Notes under the pieces: generated by a model
Told to the model about the DNA's origin: nothing
The model's database searches: none
The model's input: the letters and a program-made list of their open reading frames with translations, nothing else
Shown: positions 46,086 to 58,684 of the stretch, piece after piece
Layout of the letters: each line of letters opens with the position of its first letter
Numbering within the stretch: position 1 is the stretch's first letter
Program-made: the position numbers and the translations under genes
NCBI GenBank assembly: GCA_918026815.1
Contig: CAKJVC010000068.1
Location: 992,001-1,056,000, forward strand
Length of the DNA: 64,000 nt
Reading direction: 5' to 3'
From: Chalara sp. BL73
Taxonomy: Eukaryota > Ascomycota > Leotiomycetes > Helotiales

Positions 46086-46756
46086 ATCACTTGGAGGGGA
46101 TATGTGCTGGAGCAAGGATTTGGTATGGTCATGGTTTCCTAGTATACTACGTGCTTTCGGAGTACGCGGTTGCCCTTTGCATTCAAGGCGTCATGAGAAA
46201 ATACCAAAATCAAAAGTCCACAAGAATACTATGATACCCATTTTTTCAAAAATTTGGCTGTGATGTTTTCTCTCTATGCAATAGTGAACGTCTTCGTATG
46301 TGTTCAGAGTCGCCGGCTCTACATACCATTACTAGAATCTGTAACTTCATTTGTCAGGCACCAATACCGATATATGTTCCCAAGCAAGCCTTATCAATTG
46401 ACCTTTTAAGAGCTGTCCAAAGATGACCATGTGGCAGTGTCATCGCTCCCTCTCCCGCCCCTGACTGGTTCTCAACCTAAGTCCCTCAAACGCTCGTTCT
46501 ACTCAGAAACCAAAAAGTACGCATCATGAAAAGCGTTCCCATTCCCATATTATGCTACACAGCAGTATAGTACAGTAGGGCAGAGCTACCAACCCCCGCC
46601 CATGCCAATATTCATACAGACCAAGGATGCCAATGTTTCTCACTACCCTCCTACTAGTCATACACGACCCCTATCATAACATCCTCCTCCATCTCTATCC
46701 CATCCATATCGCATACAGGCTCCACCCTCAACCCGCCAATGATGCGTCTTCGACGA
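46086..46756. other. Convergent intergenic region rpl25/tim8
   Basis: 671 bp between convergent stops, no supported gene. Confidence 0.5.
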
Positions 46757-47155
46757 TTATACCGCCCCCCGCCGCCTCAGGTCATCCAAATGCTTCAGCA
46801 CCGTCCAATTCGCGTCCATGAAGCGATCCACGCAGTTCGCCGTGCAGCTCTCCTCGCCGCGATCCAGCTTGCTGCTGCGGATCGTGCCCGTGACGCACTT
46901 CTTGAAGCAGGTGTCCGTCAGGGCATGTATTGCTGTTTGCCAAATCAGCTCGCGCTCCTCAACCGCCTCGACGCACGCATAAGACATAGAAATGGGAAAA
47001 TGAGAGGGGAGAAGGGAAGGGGAAGACGAACACTGCTGTACCCTGGCCCTCTGGCTCTCGTTCACGATGAATTGTTGGAGTTCGGCTTTGTCCTTTGCGG
47101 AGAGGGTGGAAAGGTCGACGTTCATGTTTTGCTCGAGTGTGCTTTGTGGATCCAT
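46757..47155 (-). CDS. tim8: Mitochondrial intermembrane space chaperone Tim8
   Basis: Small TIM protein that with Tim13 escorts inner-membrane precursors across the intermembrane space. Exons 47155-47032 and 46932-46757 (99-bp intron) give 99 aa. Twin CX3C motifs are CFKKC and CTANC. The flanking family residues are NESQRARVQQS before and NCVDRFMDANWTVLKHL after. The donor GTTCGT at 47031 was chosen because only it restores VQQSIHALTDTC in frame. Reading through the intron would add 33 unrelated residues between the N-terminus and the first motif. CACGTG at 47265-47270 lies about 110 bp upstream. Confidence 0.92.
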   Translation of the reverse strand: MDPQSTLEQNMNVDLSTLSAKDKAELQQFIVNESQRARVQQCSSSPSLLPSHFPISMSYACVEAVEERELIWQTAIHALTDTCFKKCVTGTIRSSKLDRGEESCTANCVDRFMDANWTVLKHLDDLRRRGAV

Positions 47156-47811
47156 GGTGGGTGATTGGTATGTTGGTTTGGTGTATCGGAGGTGGAAGAG
47201 GCCCTTTTTGGTGATGATACAGCTCTCTTTTTTTTTGTGGAGAAAATCAGAGGGGGCTAAGAGTCACGTGTCAGTACCAGGTAGGGACAATAACGAAATG
47301 GTATATCAGAAGCATTGTTGTTGTATTACTATATCTTATTCTTTATTGTAGGCTTAACAAAATATAGTAGATGAGTGGATTTGAAATTCAGGATAAACTG
47401 AGGGGTCAAGTGCGTTGAACCAGGAGCAGCTCTCAGCAACGCAATCTCGTTCTTGTTCGCGTCTTAATCAATATGATATCTCTCAACTTCAAATGCTCTT
47501 GTGGTTTACATGTAATTGGATTATTGCGCATTATTCTTTCATTAGAGGACTAGAGAAATCTATCTACCCGCCATCGTATCCTCGTAGAGTAGTTTATTTC
47601 GTAAACTAAAGGACTAGACGATGGAGTATCTCGTTCTATAAACCTCTCGATACTTTATAAACTCGAAGGAAAACAACCGCAGTACTAGGAAATGGATCAT
47701 GCATGAATGATCAGGCAAAAAATCCCAAAGAGCTGGAACGCAAAATCTACTATATACTGCGTCTGTAACAACAATATCCTTGTCGCAGAATGAGGCTTGT
47801 GATCAGATTGC
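47156..47811. other. Intergenic region between tim8 and the CorA-type gene
   Basis: 656 bp, promoter of tim8 (CACGTG at 47265-47270) and 3' end of the transporter gene. No gene seen. Confidence 0.5.
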
Positions 47812-49931
47812 TCACAGATATCTGAGTCTTCTGGCAGTAAATATGAAGACGACAGGAATTGCGATAATGACTGAAATTATTCCCCAAAATGCGTGCAGAT
47901 TCTCAACATTGCCCCAAGGCACATTAACGTTCATGCCAAAGATACCACAGATCAAGTTCAGAGGAACAAGAATGGATGCTAAGACCGTAATCTGACTGAG
48001 GACTCTGTTGGATCGGTTTCCTTGCGTGATATTGTCAATGGATAGTTGTGCCAAGTAGTTGCTGTGAGAACGTGCAAGCATCTTTTCAAAATGACCTAGA
48101 CTAGTCATCATTGTGACAACATGGTCCTGGATGTCGCCTAAATATAGTCCAATGTCCATGCGAGGGGTGACTTTGTAATTGGTGTTGCAGCGTTTTGTGA
48201 AGCCTCGGAGAACATCGGCCTATTAGCACGTTAGTCACATGATCATGGACATATATTGTGTAGAGTTAAGAAGCTCGCCGACAAACATACCTTGCCACCC
48301 AAAAGCTTCATTAATCCCATAACATTCTTGCGAGCCATGCCGATCTTGCGTAAAAATGTGTTCATATCATCTGAGCGTGCAACGAAAACTTGGTCATCGA
48401 TTGTATCTGTCTCCCTCTCAACATCGTCAATGACTGGAGCAAAGGAGTCAACAATATCGTCACTGAGCAGGTTAGTTTATCTCATTACCTAGTCATGAAA
48501 TAGTACTCACATCAAGGCATAACAAATCCAATCACCGTTGATTGCCATAAAATCTTTGAGGTTCGTGATACGTTGGCGGACGTGGTGAGCGTGAGCGTTG
48601 GGCATGAAGCTGAAGCTTAAGCAGCCTTCCCGAAAAACAACTACGTATATGTTGAAGGGTTCATACGTCTTTCCATTACCGACATTCTCAACCATGAACG
48701 AACGGAAACAGGCGAAGTAATAGTTAGGGAAGAGCTCAATCTTCTCACGAGCTTCTTGTGTCATAATATCTTCTCGAGTCAAAGGATGGATGCCGAATGC
48801 CTTGCAAATAATGCTGATTTCGTCTTTGCTAGGGCTATTCATGTTCATCCACCACACACCGTCTTCCTCTTCGCTCTCGAGAGACTGGAAGAGAGAACGA
48901 AGATCTTCGCCGGGCATCGTGAGATCTGACAACTCATTGACATGGATCGTGTTCTCAGCATGGGAAGAGAAGTATTCGAATCTGTTGCTGTCCAGTTGCT
49001 CTCCATGAATGTGGCACACGCTAACTTCTTCAACAGTCTTCTCAGCTTTTACATCATCAGAACCAGATGAGAAGAAGTCGCCATCGGATGTGACAACCAA
49101 ACCTGTGTGTGACTGCTTATGGCGCAGATCATGAAAGACATGTGGTTGAGATTTTTCGGCGGCTGGTGTCTTTGCACGCTCCTGTTCTTCAGCAATAAAT
49201 TCCTCCAAAGCCTCGAAGTTAATTTCAAGACCATTTCTATAAGATGGGTTATCAACAGGAAAGCAGACGTCGTCCTCAGCAGCGCTAGCCGCCGATTTGC
49301 AAGAAGAGGCGATGCTGTTCTTAACGCTCTCATTTGTGTAGCGTCTGGTTCTGCGGCTGTGAGCGCTAACAGCAGAAACAGTTCGATGAAGACTATTAAG
49401 GCTTCGAGTCTCTGCAGCAAAATCTCTGGCGTTATGAGTGTTCGAAAGTTCGCGCTCACGACGCCGAGCCTCGGCGAAAGCCTTCACAGAGCTTGGAGGC
49501 GAGTTGGATCTATCTAGTGTGGTAGCCGTGCCGCGTCGTTCTCTCTCTTCAAGTCTGCGGGCAGCGATTGGTGAAAGAGCATCTGAATCACACCAGTCAG
49601 TGAACGTGCATTTTAACATATCGAATAAAGACGCCATGATGTCTTATCAAATCTTAGGCGTTATCTATTTCTTGACGTTTGACATACCAGTTTCATCATC
49701 TACTATTACCTCCTCGAAGTCTCGAGCTTTGGTACGTAGAAGCTCATCGTTAACATGTCCAAGCTTTGGGCTCAATGAAGTATGGTCCATGGTACTATGA
49801 GTGGTATTGACAGTGCCTCGTCGTGAGCGTGCCTTCTGGACATTTGGGGAGTGATGAGTATGATCATCAAGCTCAGGCACAGGAGTGCTGTAACCTGTGT
49901 TCATCGGAGAGGTATCTTCCTGGTCCGACAT
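47812..49931 (-). CDS. CorA-family Mg2+ transporter, Mnr2/Alr type
   Basis: Magnesium channel of the vacuolar or plasma membrane. Four exons, 49931-49688, 49582-48511, 48462-48291 and 48219-47812, give 631 aa. A long Ser/Arg-rich N-terminus (about 1-240) is followed by the CorA cytosolic domain (WWMNMNSPSKDEISIICKAF; IHPLTREDIMTQEAREKIE). Two C-terminal membrane helices come last. The pore signature GMN is in ICGIFGMNVNVPW, after the first helix. The length and N-terminal extension suit Mnr2/Alr1, not mitochondrial Mrs2. Intron 1 contains an in-frame ATG (49637) that would give a shorter 376-codon first exon with a different N-terminus. Confidence 0.92.
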
Positions 49932-51726
49932 GGTGACAATGATCTATATCTTGATGGGTTTCGGCCAATAATATTCGGTTCAAGAACTCCTTTAAGAACT
50001 CTCTTGATCTAGACACAAGTGGTGCAAGGTACTTAGCCTTCGTATGCAAAGGCGGGTCGCAACGAGCGCCCACCGCGTGTTTGCGTCAATTTGATAAACG
50101 GTCTTGCACAGGATGCCCCTGTACAGCTTATCCTACTATAGAATATCCTCCTCTCATCTACCCCGAGTAAATAAAACGTATAATTGTTCGTGCAGTGTTG
50201 TGTGATTGCGTTCTGTTAAGGCCCAGTTATGGCGGCTTCTTGTCTCCGCAGTAGGCCCAGCTCTTTGGACCGAGGAGCGGACGAATGAACGAGAACTGGT
50301 GGAAAGTGATGCCCGCCAACTTGGTGGATTTCTCAGAATAAGCCAGTAAGGCGAATATGTGGAGGTGGTACTCTCGAGCTTGAGGACTTGGTTAAATGCC
50401 GCAATCTGCAGGTTACCTTGAACTACTCTTGCCGGACATTAGCTTTGATCGATAAGGGTACTTTCAAGTGTGCTAATTTGAAAGAGATCATTAAAGAAGA
50501 AAAAATATTTGCTCCCAATGGATAAGATACCTACATCTGAGGAAACAACAGCAATGGACTGTTGTTACGAATGACGTCGCCAAGAAAACTGGCTGACCTG
50601 TCTGCCACAAGGTCCTGAGAAACTAACGCTCGGTAACTATAGTCAAGAAAGCCTCGAGATGCAAATTGCAACCGTTGCGATTTTAATTTGGTGTTATAAG
50701 GTCAAAACCAAGAAGGTTGTTGTGTGGAAGTGTGAACAAAGTTGGCCAAAGTCAGTTTTAACAAAGCGATTTTCAAGGCGGCGAGCGGGGATGTGCGGAA
50801 AAGCGGCCGACGAAAATTTGTTAGGAAACCATGAACTAAGTTAATCCTTGCCTTGATGTGTCTCAAGACAATTTCTCATTCACTCTTTGCGATGAAAATA
50901 TATTACATAGCAGTACTAAAATTCGGTCCGTACAAGTCAAGTTGTAGCTCTATTCTCACGGAGTAAATTATATTTATAAGTTGGCAATTGGATTGATTGG
51001 TGTTGAAAAGGAAGCGGGCCTGTGGAAGTAGCACCACATGAACACAAATCGTCCTTTACAGAGTCTCAATCGCCTGAATTCTCAGTCAAAATATCGAAAG
51101 GGGTCATATACGCTGTAGATATCTCAATTGGACTTATATCATCAAGTGAATGGATCCGTAGAGACATAAGTTTTCCAGAAGGTAGCATATGTGTCACCTC
51201 GGTAATATCACCAGTAATCATGTGAGAACGTCGTGACCAAGGTATCAGATTTGAATTGAAGCCTGGAAATAGTAACGCATATGTACTGCGTCTTCTTCAT
51301 ACATTCCGAATTTTGCTCTGAACCCTTGCCGGGAGTTTCGAAGAGCGCAGTTAGGTGATGTATTTCTTTTAAATTAGTAGATACTGTCCAAAGTCTGTTG
51401 GGTGAAGTGGAAGTATGGTCCGAATTTCCACTGCGGCAGATAGCGCATTCTTCCAAGAAAGGCTCTTCATAAACGGATAGATACGTAGAGCGAATGGCAT
51501 ATGACTTGGGACACCATTGACCTTTTTTGGAGAATTGAGCTCCACGAACCAGAAAATTGGCCGGCTCAAGGTTTCGCTAAATCGGCAAGCGACTCTGAGA
51601 GCCTCATCAATGTGTGGCGGTGCTAAATTTAACAGTCATAAGGCTGAGGTATGTCTGGAACGGACAGATGTGCTGCAGATCTCAGTTTCTGTCAGAACAC
51701 GAACCCAACCACTCTTGACTACAATA
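49932..51726. other. 1.8-kb divergent intergenic region
   Basis: Between the CorA-type gene (-) and spc1 (+). Short frames only, none with family features. AT-rich around 50860-51000. Confidence 0.5.
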
Positions 51727-52087
51727 ATGGCAGACCAATTACTCGAATACGTTCGTGAAGCTGCAGAGGGACAGATTGATTTCGAGGGACAGCGTCTGGC
51801 TGAATTTCTTGCTACGGTTCTGCTTTCGGTGGTGGGAGTATGGGCTCTTTCACGGGAATTGCTTTACAAATGCTAACACACCGCAGGCAGTTTCGTTCCT
51901 CTATGGCTATTTCCTGCAGGATATCAAGTTAGCACTCTTCATTGGGCTCGGTGGTACCGCTCTCACATTGCTTCTCATTGTGCCACCCTGGCCATTCTTC
52001 AACCGACATCCAGTGAAATGGCTATCAGAGGGAGGCGATAGGGCTGGAACTCATGGGATCACAGTGGATGGGAAAGTTGTGGGATGA
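51727..52087 (+). CDS. spc1: Signal peptidase complex subunit Spc1
   Basis: Small ER-membrane subunit of the signal peptidase complex, which shields transmembrane segments from cleavage. Exons 51727-51837 and 51887-52087 (49-bp intron) give 103 aa. The N-terminus EGQIDFEGQRLAEFL is the family hallmark. Two membrane helices follow, at about 23-48 (split by the intron) and 55-76, joined by a QDIKLA turn, then a polar tail with PWPFFNRHPVKWL. Both ends face the cytosol in this family. The ATG at 51727 is the only one that places IDFEGQ near residue 15. Confidence 0.92.
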
Positions 52088-52423
52088 TAATGGTGATAAT
52101 GATGGCGGAATACAACTAGAATATGGCAGGAGTTGACAATGGTAACACTATTATATGCTTGGTGCATTGGCGCTTCAATAGGTCGGAGTTCAGAAGGGAC
52201 AATTCTGCATGGTTTGCGATTGATTGATTCGGCTTTTCATATAAGTTATTGAGGTGTCAAAGCCTGGGAAAGCATTCCTTCTGTGCATATTCCATGATGA
52301 CGCCACATGCTCCAAACGCCTCGAATGCAAAGTGCATTGATCCTGATATGCACTATAGCCTCATCCCCTTCTCAAAGGGCCTCTTCCCAGGCTAGAAGAT
52401 CCCGTACATCAATGGTATGCCTC
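52088..52423. other. Convergent intergenic region spc1/rbx1
   Basis: 336 bp between convergent stops, no gene. Confidence 0.5.
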
Positions 52424-52951
<528 letters not shown>

Positions 52952-53560
52952 ATTGATCCTTATGTGGGTTGTGGAGGGGTAGCTTGAAGTTTGTGGGGGA
53001 GATAGGCAAAGTTCGGCTTAAGAGAAGCTCTGGCAGTAGTCTCAGGTTCCTATACGGTGTTTCCAGAGAATAACAAGGAGAGGTTGTATGTTTGTAAAGG
53101 AGAAGAAAAAACAGAGAGACAAGAAGTCTGTGGTTATTATTATTTCCAACCTAGGAACCAGCAGCCTAACAGGTATGAAAATGTTAATGCCTGAGGCACG
53201 AGAGTTACAGTGACGAAAGCTGAGGCGGAGAGTTTGTTGGTAGTGGAGTTCGAGGTGAATCACTGCCTTGTTCTTTCTGTCTACAATCTATCATTCTCCT
53301 TAAACTTCCCTACGATATAATAATGCGCTGGTCTCTTTCATTTACCTTTACTACAACAGAAAACCTCAGAGCCAGTCGAAACTTCACAATACTGCCCTCC
53401 AGAAACCGACCACCACCATATCTCTAGACTTTGGCAAATACAGCTGATACTTTCCAGCGCGCATTTGCACAAAACATCTATCGCAACGTCATTTTAGCTT
53501 GCTTCAATTGTTTGCAACCTACGGGTCTTACACGGCTGCTTATTTATAGGCCAACAAGAC
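52952..53560. promoter_or_regulatory. Divergent promoter interval rbx1/EDC1-like gene
   Basis: 609 bp between ATGs of two divergent genes. No gene seen. No recognised element. Confidence 0.5.
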
Positions 53561-55215
53561 ATGAATACCGTGGTTACTCCTAAAGGTCAGCGTGCTACAC
53601 GTAGCACTGTCTTACCCTCTGCCTCTGCCTCCGCTCCAAAACATCCTCAGAATCCTCATTATCTCAATTCGCAATCGCATGCGCTGAATTCACAATCCGA
53701 AATGGATTCTTCCTCACAACCGAGCACTCCACCAAGAACACCCCGCAGAGACGGTTACACCCCACACTCTTCTCAAAAACCAAACAACCCCGCCGAGACA
53801 GGATCAAAGCAGAAGCCTCGAGGCAAGCGACCTAAAAATGTCATCACATCTCCTCCATTTTCTAGGAAGGGGCACAACTCACCACCTCAGGCGGGCGCCC
53901 ATTCTGCGGGCCTACCTTCGTCCTCGAAACCAATATCTACTCCCTCCACTGCAGCATATGCTGGCTCAACCTTTCATGCTTCACCTGCTCCTTCAGCTCT
54001 TCCGATTCCTACATTCTACTCCAAATCTGTACCCGAATCCCCAGCTATGAAAGAAATGAAAGCGGCGAAGGCACTGAATGGTTCGTCTATATCTCCTCCA
54101 CCAAATATTACAGCACAAGCGCAACGTGAGGAGTCTCCTCTTGATTTCTTCTTCAAAGCAGACCGTGAAGAGAAGGCGAGAGCGCGGAGTGCTACTCAAA
54201 CAACAACCAAGTCAGGGCCTTTCCCCCCTCCTTCTGATTCTCCCCGGTCTAGTCAAACACCACCAGGTTCTGCTTACCAGAACCGTCCCCACAATACCAA
54301 GAGAATTTCCTCAAGTGGCATGTTTGCTATGGAATTAGATGGGGACAATAACTCCGGCTCGATGTACGGGCCTGCATTCTCCACACCCTATGCGGAGCGT
54401 ATCAATGCAGCCAGATCCGCGAGCTCTGCCGCCCAACCACCAAGCGGCGGACAGCAGACTATGACTTCAGAAGCGCTTAAAGCAGTTTTATTTTCTAGCC
54501 GTCCAATGCCCTCAACAGCTGGGCCTTTGTCTAACTCTGGAGATTACGGGCTCAATTCTCCTCTCATACCAAGTTCTTCAACAGCACAACACCATCCAAT
54601 ACCATCTGGCGGAAACAGGCACTATGTAGCTCCTAGTAGGACTCCTTTCACTTCGAATAACGGGCGATCTTCAGGTCTTCGTCAAGAAGTCACTCCAACA
54701 AAGACCCCCACCAGGACACCAGATCGTAATAGTAACTATGCAGCTTCTCCAACGCCTACTCGAATCTACGAAAACCCTAGCACATCAGATACGCTCGGTG
54801 TAGATGGAGCAGCTATTTCATTTTCTCCATCCTCCTATGGCAATTCGTCTGGGAATAGCAATGTCGATCTGAAAGGTATGGAAGATAGTCTCAGAAGAAT
54901 ATTAAAGCTAGACTCCGGAAGTTCTGGCCCACCCGAATCTAAAAATGTGAGTATGGCCCAAATGTTCAAGACACAAATCTCAATGCGATTGTCTACATTC
55001 TGTGTTATCCTTGAAAAAGGTTGATAGATTTCACACCGACCTTTTGATATTGTTGATGCTCAATGAACGTCCAAGCACAACGTGTTGCAAATATCGCTAA
55101 CGTCAGTGTTTCCTAGATTAACACTATACCAGCAGCTTCGGCGTCAGTTCCGAATTATGTTTCTGGTAGGCGTGCTCCCATGACCAACGTGCATAGTGGA
55201 GTTCGCGGATCTTAA
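53561..55215 (+). CDS. Disordered PNRC/EDC1-like protein, candidate mRNA decapping enhancer
   Basis: Exons 53561-54946 and 55117-55215 give 494 aa, almost all low-complexity Ser/Pro/Asn. Two islands look conserved. One is YAGSTFHASPAPSALPIPTF (133-152), whose LPxPxF core is the short motif by which Edc1/PNRC proteins bind the Dcp1 EVH1 domain. The other is SPLDFFFKADREEKARAR (192-209). Such proteins activate Dcp2 in processing bodies. The basic patch KQKPRGKRPKNV (84-95) upstream also fits. Assignment rests on the short motif; everything else is disordered. The C-terminal exon (33 codons) is short and joins in frame. Confidence 0.7.
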
Positions 55216-55963
55216 TTAATGATGGGTATCGGCATGAGAGATGACGGCGTTAGCATTTATGATCATCTGGTTCTTGGATCTTATATAACGGATGTTATTA
55301 CCGCTGGATATGCGGTTCGGATCGACGAGGCATGTTTCGCTCGGCTTTGTTTTACTAGATCTTGCTGGGATTTCATCAGGGGCTATTGTTATTGTATTCT
55401 AAACAGTCCGCTCCTTCAGCCTTTCCTTTGTCTTGCTCACGAGGCATTACTGCACATTCTGCAAACATTTCCTTTGTCACCATGGGGTGGTAGTTGGAGG
55501 TAGAATTTGGGTGGAAGACGGCGTGCATGGCAGGGGGATGGCGGAGGAAAGGGTTTTTACAGTGTAGTTTACCAGCGTAGTTGGTGACCCAGCGAAAGTA
55601 GAATTACATTGTTATTTCCCTCGAACCTCAAGACTGCACTGATTGGTGATACAATTCAACATAAATGTTTGTGTTGTATTATGATAGCTTTCGCAATAAA
55701 TAGCTTACTACCAATGTTTTATGTGTTCAGGCCACAAGCCTTTATACAGTTCAATATAGATACAGCTATTGTGTTACATATTGATTGTATAATCATGGCA
55801 ACGTATTATGTACCTCGCTAATACCCCTATTTCGCTGGGACCCATAAAAGCTTGAACTCGTCCCCAATCAAAACGTGCTTCACTATCAGTTAATTTTTAA
55901 TGATAAGGACAACTCAACATCGACTTTATTGCGCCGTGCTTGTTTTCGTGCCAACATGCGATT
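55216..55963. other. Tandem intergenic region
   Basis: 748 bp between the EDC1-like gene and mto1, both on +. Short frames only. No gene supported. Confidence 0.5.
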
Positions 55964-58111
55964 ATGATTAAATCAGCAAGTCTATGTCGATTTATAGGAC
56001 GGTATCGTCTAAAGCAAGCACCTAGGTCCACGCGATTCAGCCAACAACGTCGAAAATTTGCCCATGTTGCTGATACCATCAAGTATAGCCCAGGACCTTG
56101 CACACCACCTTGAAGCTAACAATTATTTTCGCAGGCCTTACGACGTTATCGTCATTGGAGGAGGCCATGCTGGAGCAGAAGCATGTACAGGTGCTGCTCG
56201 ATCCGGCGCCAGAACTGCGCTCATAACTCCTAAGCTCGATAATATTGGCGTATGCTCATGTAATCCCAGCTTTGGCGGGATCGGGAAGGGTACGATGCTA
56301 AGAGAGATTGACGCTCTGGATGGTGTCGCTGGCAGGATCATAGACAAAGCCGGTGTTCAATTCAAAGTCCTGAATAGGAAGAAAGGTCCAGCAGTTTGGG
56401 TGCATACACACTTCATACTCGGCGCCCCGAGGCAGATGCTGACAATTTATAGGGACCTCGCGCACAAATTGATCGTGACTTGTACAAGAAGTATATGCGG
56501 GCAGAGTTGGAAGGCTACCCAAATTTATCGATCGTGACTGGCAGTGTGGCGGATATTATGGTTTCACAAGAGAACTGCGAAACCCCCAGTGGCAAGATAA
56601 CTGGCGTACGTTTGGAATCGGGGGAGATAATACCTACGAATCGAGTGGTGATAACTACTGGCACATTTCTCGGTGGCGAGATCCATATCGGTTTGGAAGC
56701 CTATCCATCAGGACGTATGGGTGAAGCTGCAACCTTTGGCCTGAGCAAATCTTTGAAAGATGCAGGTTTCCAGCTTGGGAGATTGAAAACCGGCACGCCT
56801 CCTCGTCTTGACAGGAAATCTATAAACTTCGGTATCTTGGAAGCACACACAGGTGATGATCCGCCCATGCCTTTCAGCTACTTGAACGAGAGTGTTGCTG
56901 TGGAGGAACAATTGTTGTGTTATGCCACTGGCACCAACAATGCCTCACACGATATTGTCAGGGCAAACCTTGACAAGTCTATACATATCCGGGAGACCGT
57001 GAAGGGACCTCGATATTGCCCATCGCTGGAATCGAAAGTCATCCGATTCTCAAATAAGGAGCACCACATTGTATGGCTTGAGCCGGAAGGATTCAATAGC
57101 GATGTCATATATCCCAACGGGATTTCTATGACAATTCCTGCGGATGCCCAGGAGCAACTGCTCAAGACGATCAAAGGCCTGGAGAATGTCACAATGCTAC
57201 AGCCAGGTTATGGGGTAGAGTACGACTACGTCGATCCGAGAAGTCTAAAATCTACTCTAGAAACAAAAGCGATCCGTGGTCTCTACTTAGCTGGTCAGAT
57301 CAATGGAACTACTGGGTATGAGGAAGCTGCCGCACAGGGGATCATAGCTGGAATCAACGCTGGCCTCGCATCACAATCCCGAGATCCAATAGTCCTATCC
57401 CGAGCAGATGGCTACATTGGAATCATGATTGACGATCTCATCACAAAAGGTGTTTCAGAACCTTATAGAATGTTTACATCGCGCAGCGAGTATCGAATGA
57501 GTGCCAGAGCTGATAACGCGGACCTTCGTCTTACCGCGAAAGGACATCAAGCTGGTGTAGTAAGCGACAAAAGATGGACGAGCTTCAATGACGAGGTGGC
57601 TCAGATGGCAGAGCTTAAGGCTGCGCTTGAAGGTTATACATCAAGTGCTCAAGTTTGGCTCAAGGACGGATTCAAGGTCAGCAATGACTCTCTGAGAAGA
57701 AGTGCGTTTCAGATACTGCGCTTGGCCGGTATGACCATCGACCAAATGACGAGCCAGGTCCCAGAAATTTCAAAGTACTCGGATCGCATCAAGAGACGTG
57801 TGGAAATAGAGGCAGTTTACGCGCCATACGTCGAGCACCAATTAAACGCCATGAAGGTATTCCTCAAAGACGAGAGTCTGAGGCTACCCCTCGATCTAGA
57901 CTACGACTCAATATTCGGGCTCTCAACCCACGAGAAGAGCATCTTGCGGATCACGAAGCCAGAGTCCATCGGGCAAGCACGGAGAATCGAAGGGATGACC
58001 CCCTCGGGTTGTCTGCGATTGCTGGAGTTCGTCCGAAACAGGAGCCGTTTGGCGGCAAAAGCATTGGCGGCTGAGGAGATTGCTATCAGGAAGCAGCAGT
58101 ACATGCAATGA
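55964..58111 (+). CDS. mto1: Mitochondrial tRNA wobble-uridine modification protein Mto1 (MnmG/GidA family)
   Basis: FAD enzyme that with Mss1 installs the 5-carboxymethylaminomethyl group at U34 of mitochondrial tRNAs. Exons 55964-56082, 56135-56399 and 56453-58111 give 680 aa. A basic presequence of about 39 residues ([21 protein letters not shown]) is encoded by exon 1. The FAD dinucleotide loop is [11 protein letters not shown]. Family signatures follow: [28 protein letters not shown] (joined over intron 2), [42 protein letters not shown] and [12 protein letters not shown]. The C-terminal helical domain is present to the end. Length is as in yeast Mto1 (669 aa). Confidence 0.96.
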
Positions 58112-58684
58112 AAGATAGAATCGCGAAGACATTTGTTGGAAGATTTATTATTTCATCAAAACCGCAGGATTTGGCTCCGCCAATGTATAGATGACGATAT
58201 TCAACACGCCAAGCTACAGCATGAGGGAAGCCCTCGTCACAGCCCTTGAGGATGGTTAATGTTATGTCGTGTAACCTGCCTAGAAAGGGAATGTTCGCCA
58301 ATAAGAAGGCCTGAGCAGCAAAGAGGCTGCCTGATATCCAGAGCCAAATGTTGACCTTCAGGCCATTTCAGTTGAATCTGAAACTGTATAAAAAGTCATG
58401 TAGAACTAATAGCATTGTAGCAATATTTAGAAAATCATAATCCCTATCCCATCAGTCGTGTCCGATCTATAGCATCGCCTTCTATACGTGATAGATTGAG
58501 CATTACATGTAGTTCTCCTGAATCATTGTCATGTCCTCTACAACACACAATATCATTGAGGCACTTTTCAATTTCATATCAGGACTCAGGAATTGGCATA
58601 GAGCCTATTGATTTTAATGCACATGAACAGGTCATGACTTTAGATATATGTTACACTTATCATACAAACATCTCTTTCCTTCTT
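58112..58684. other. Convergent intergenic region mto1/crd1
   Basis: 573 bp between convergent stops, AT-rich, no gene. Confidence 0.5.
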
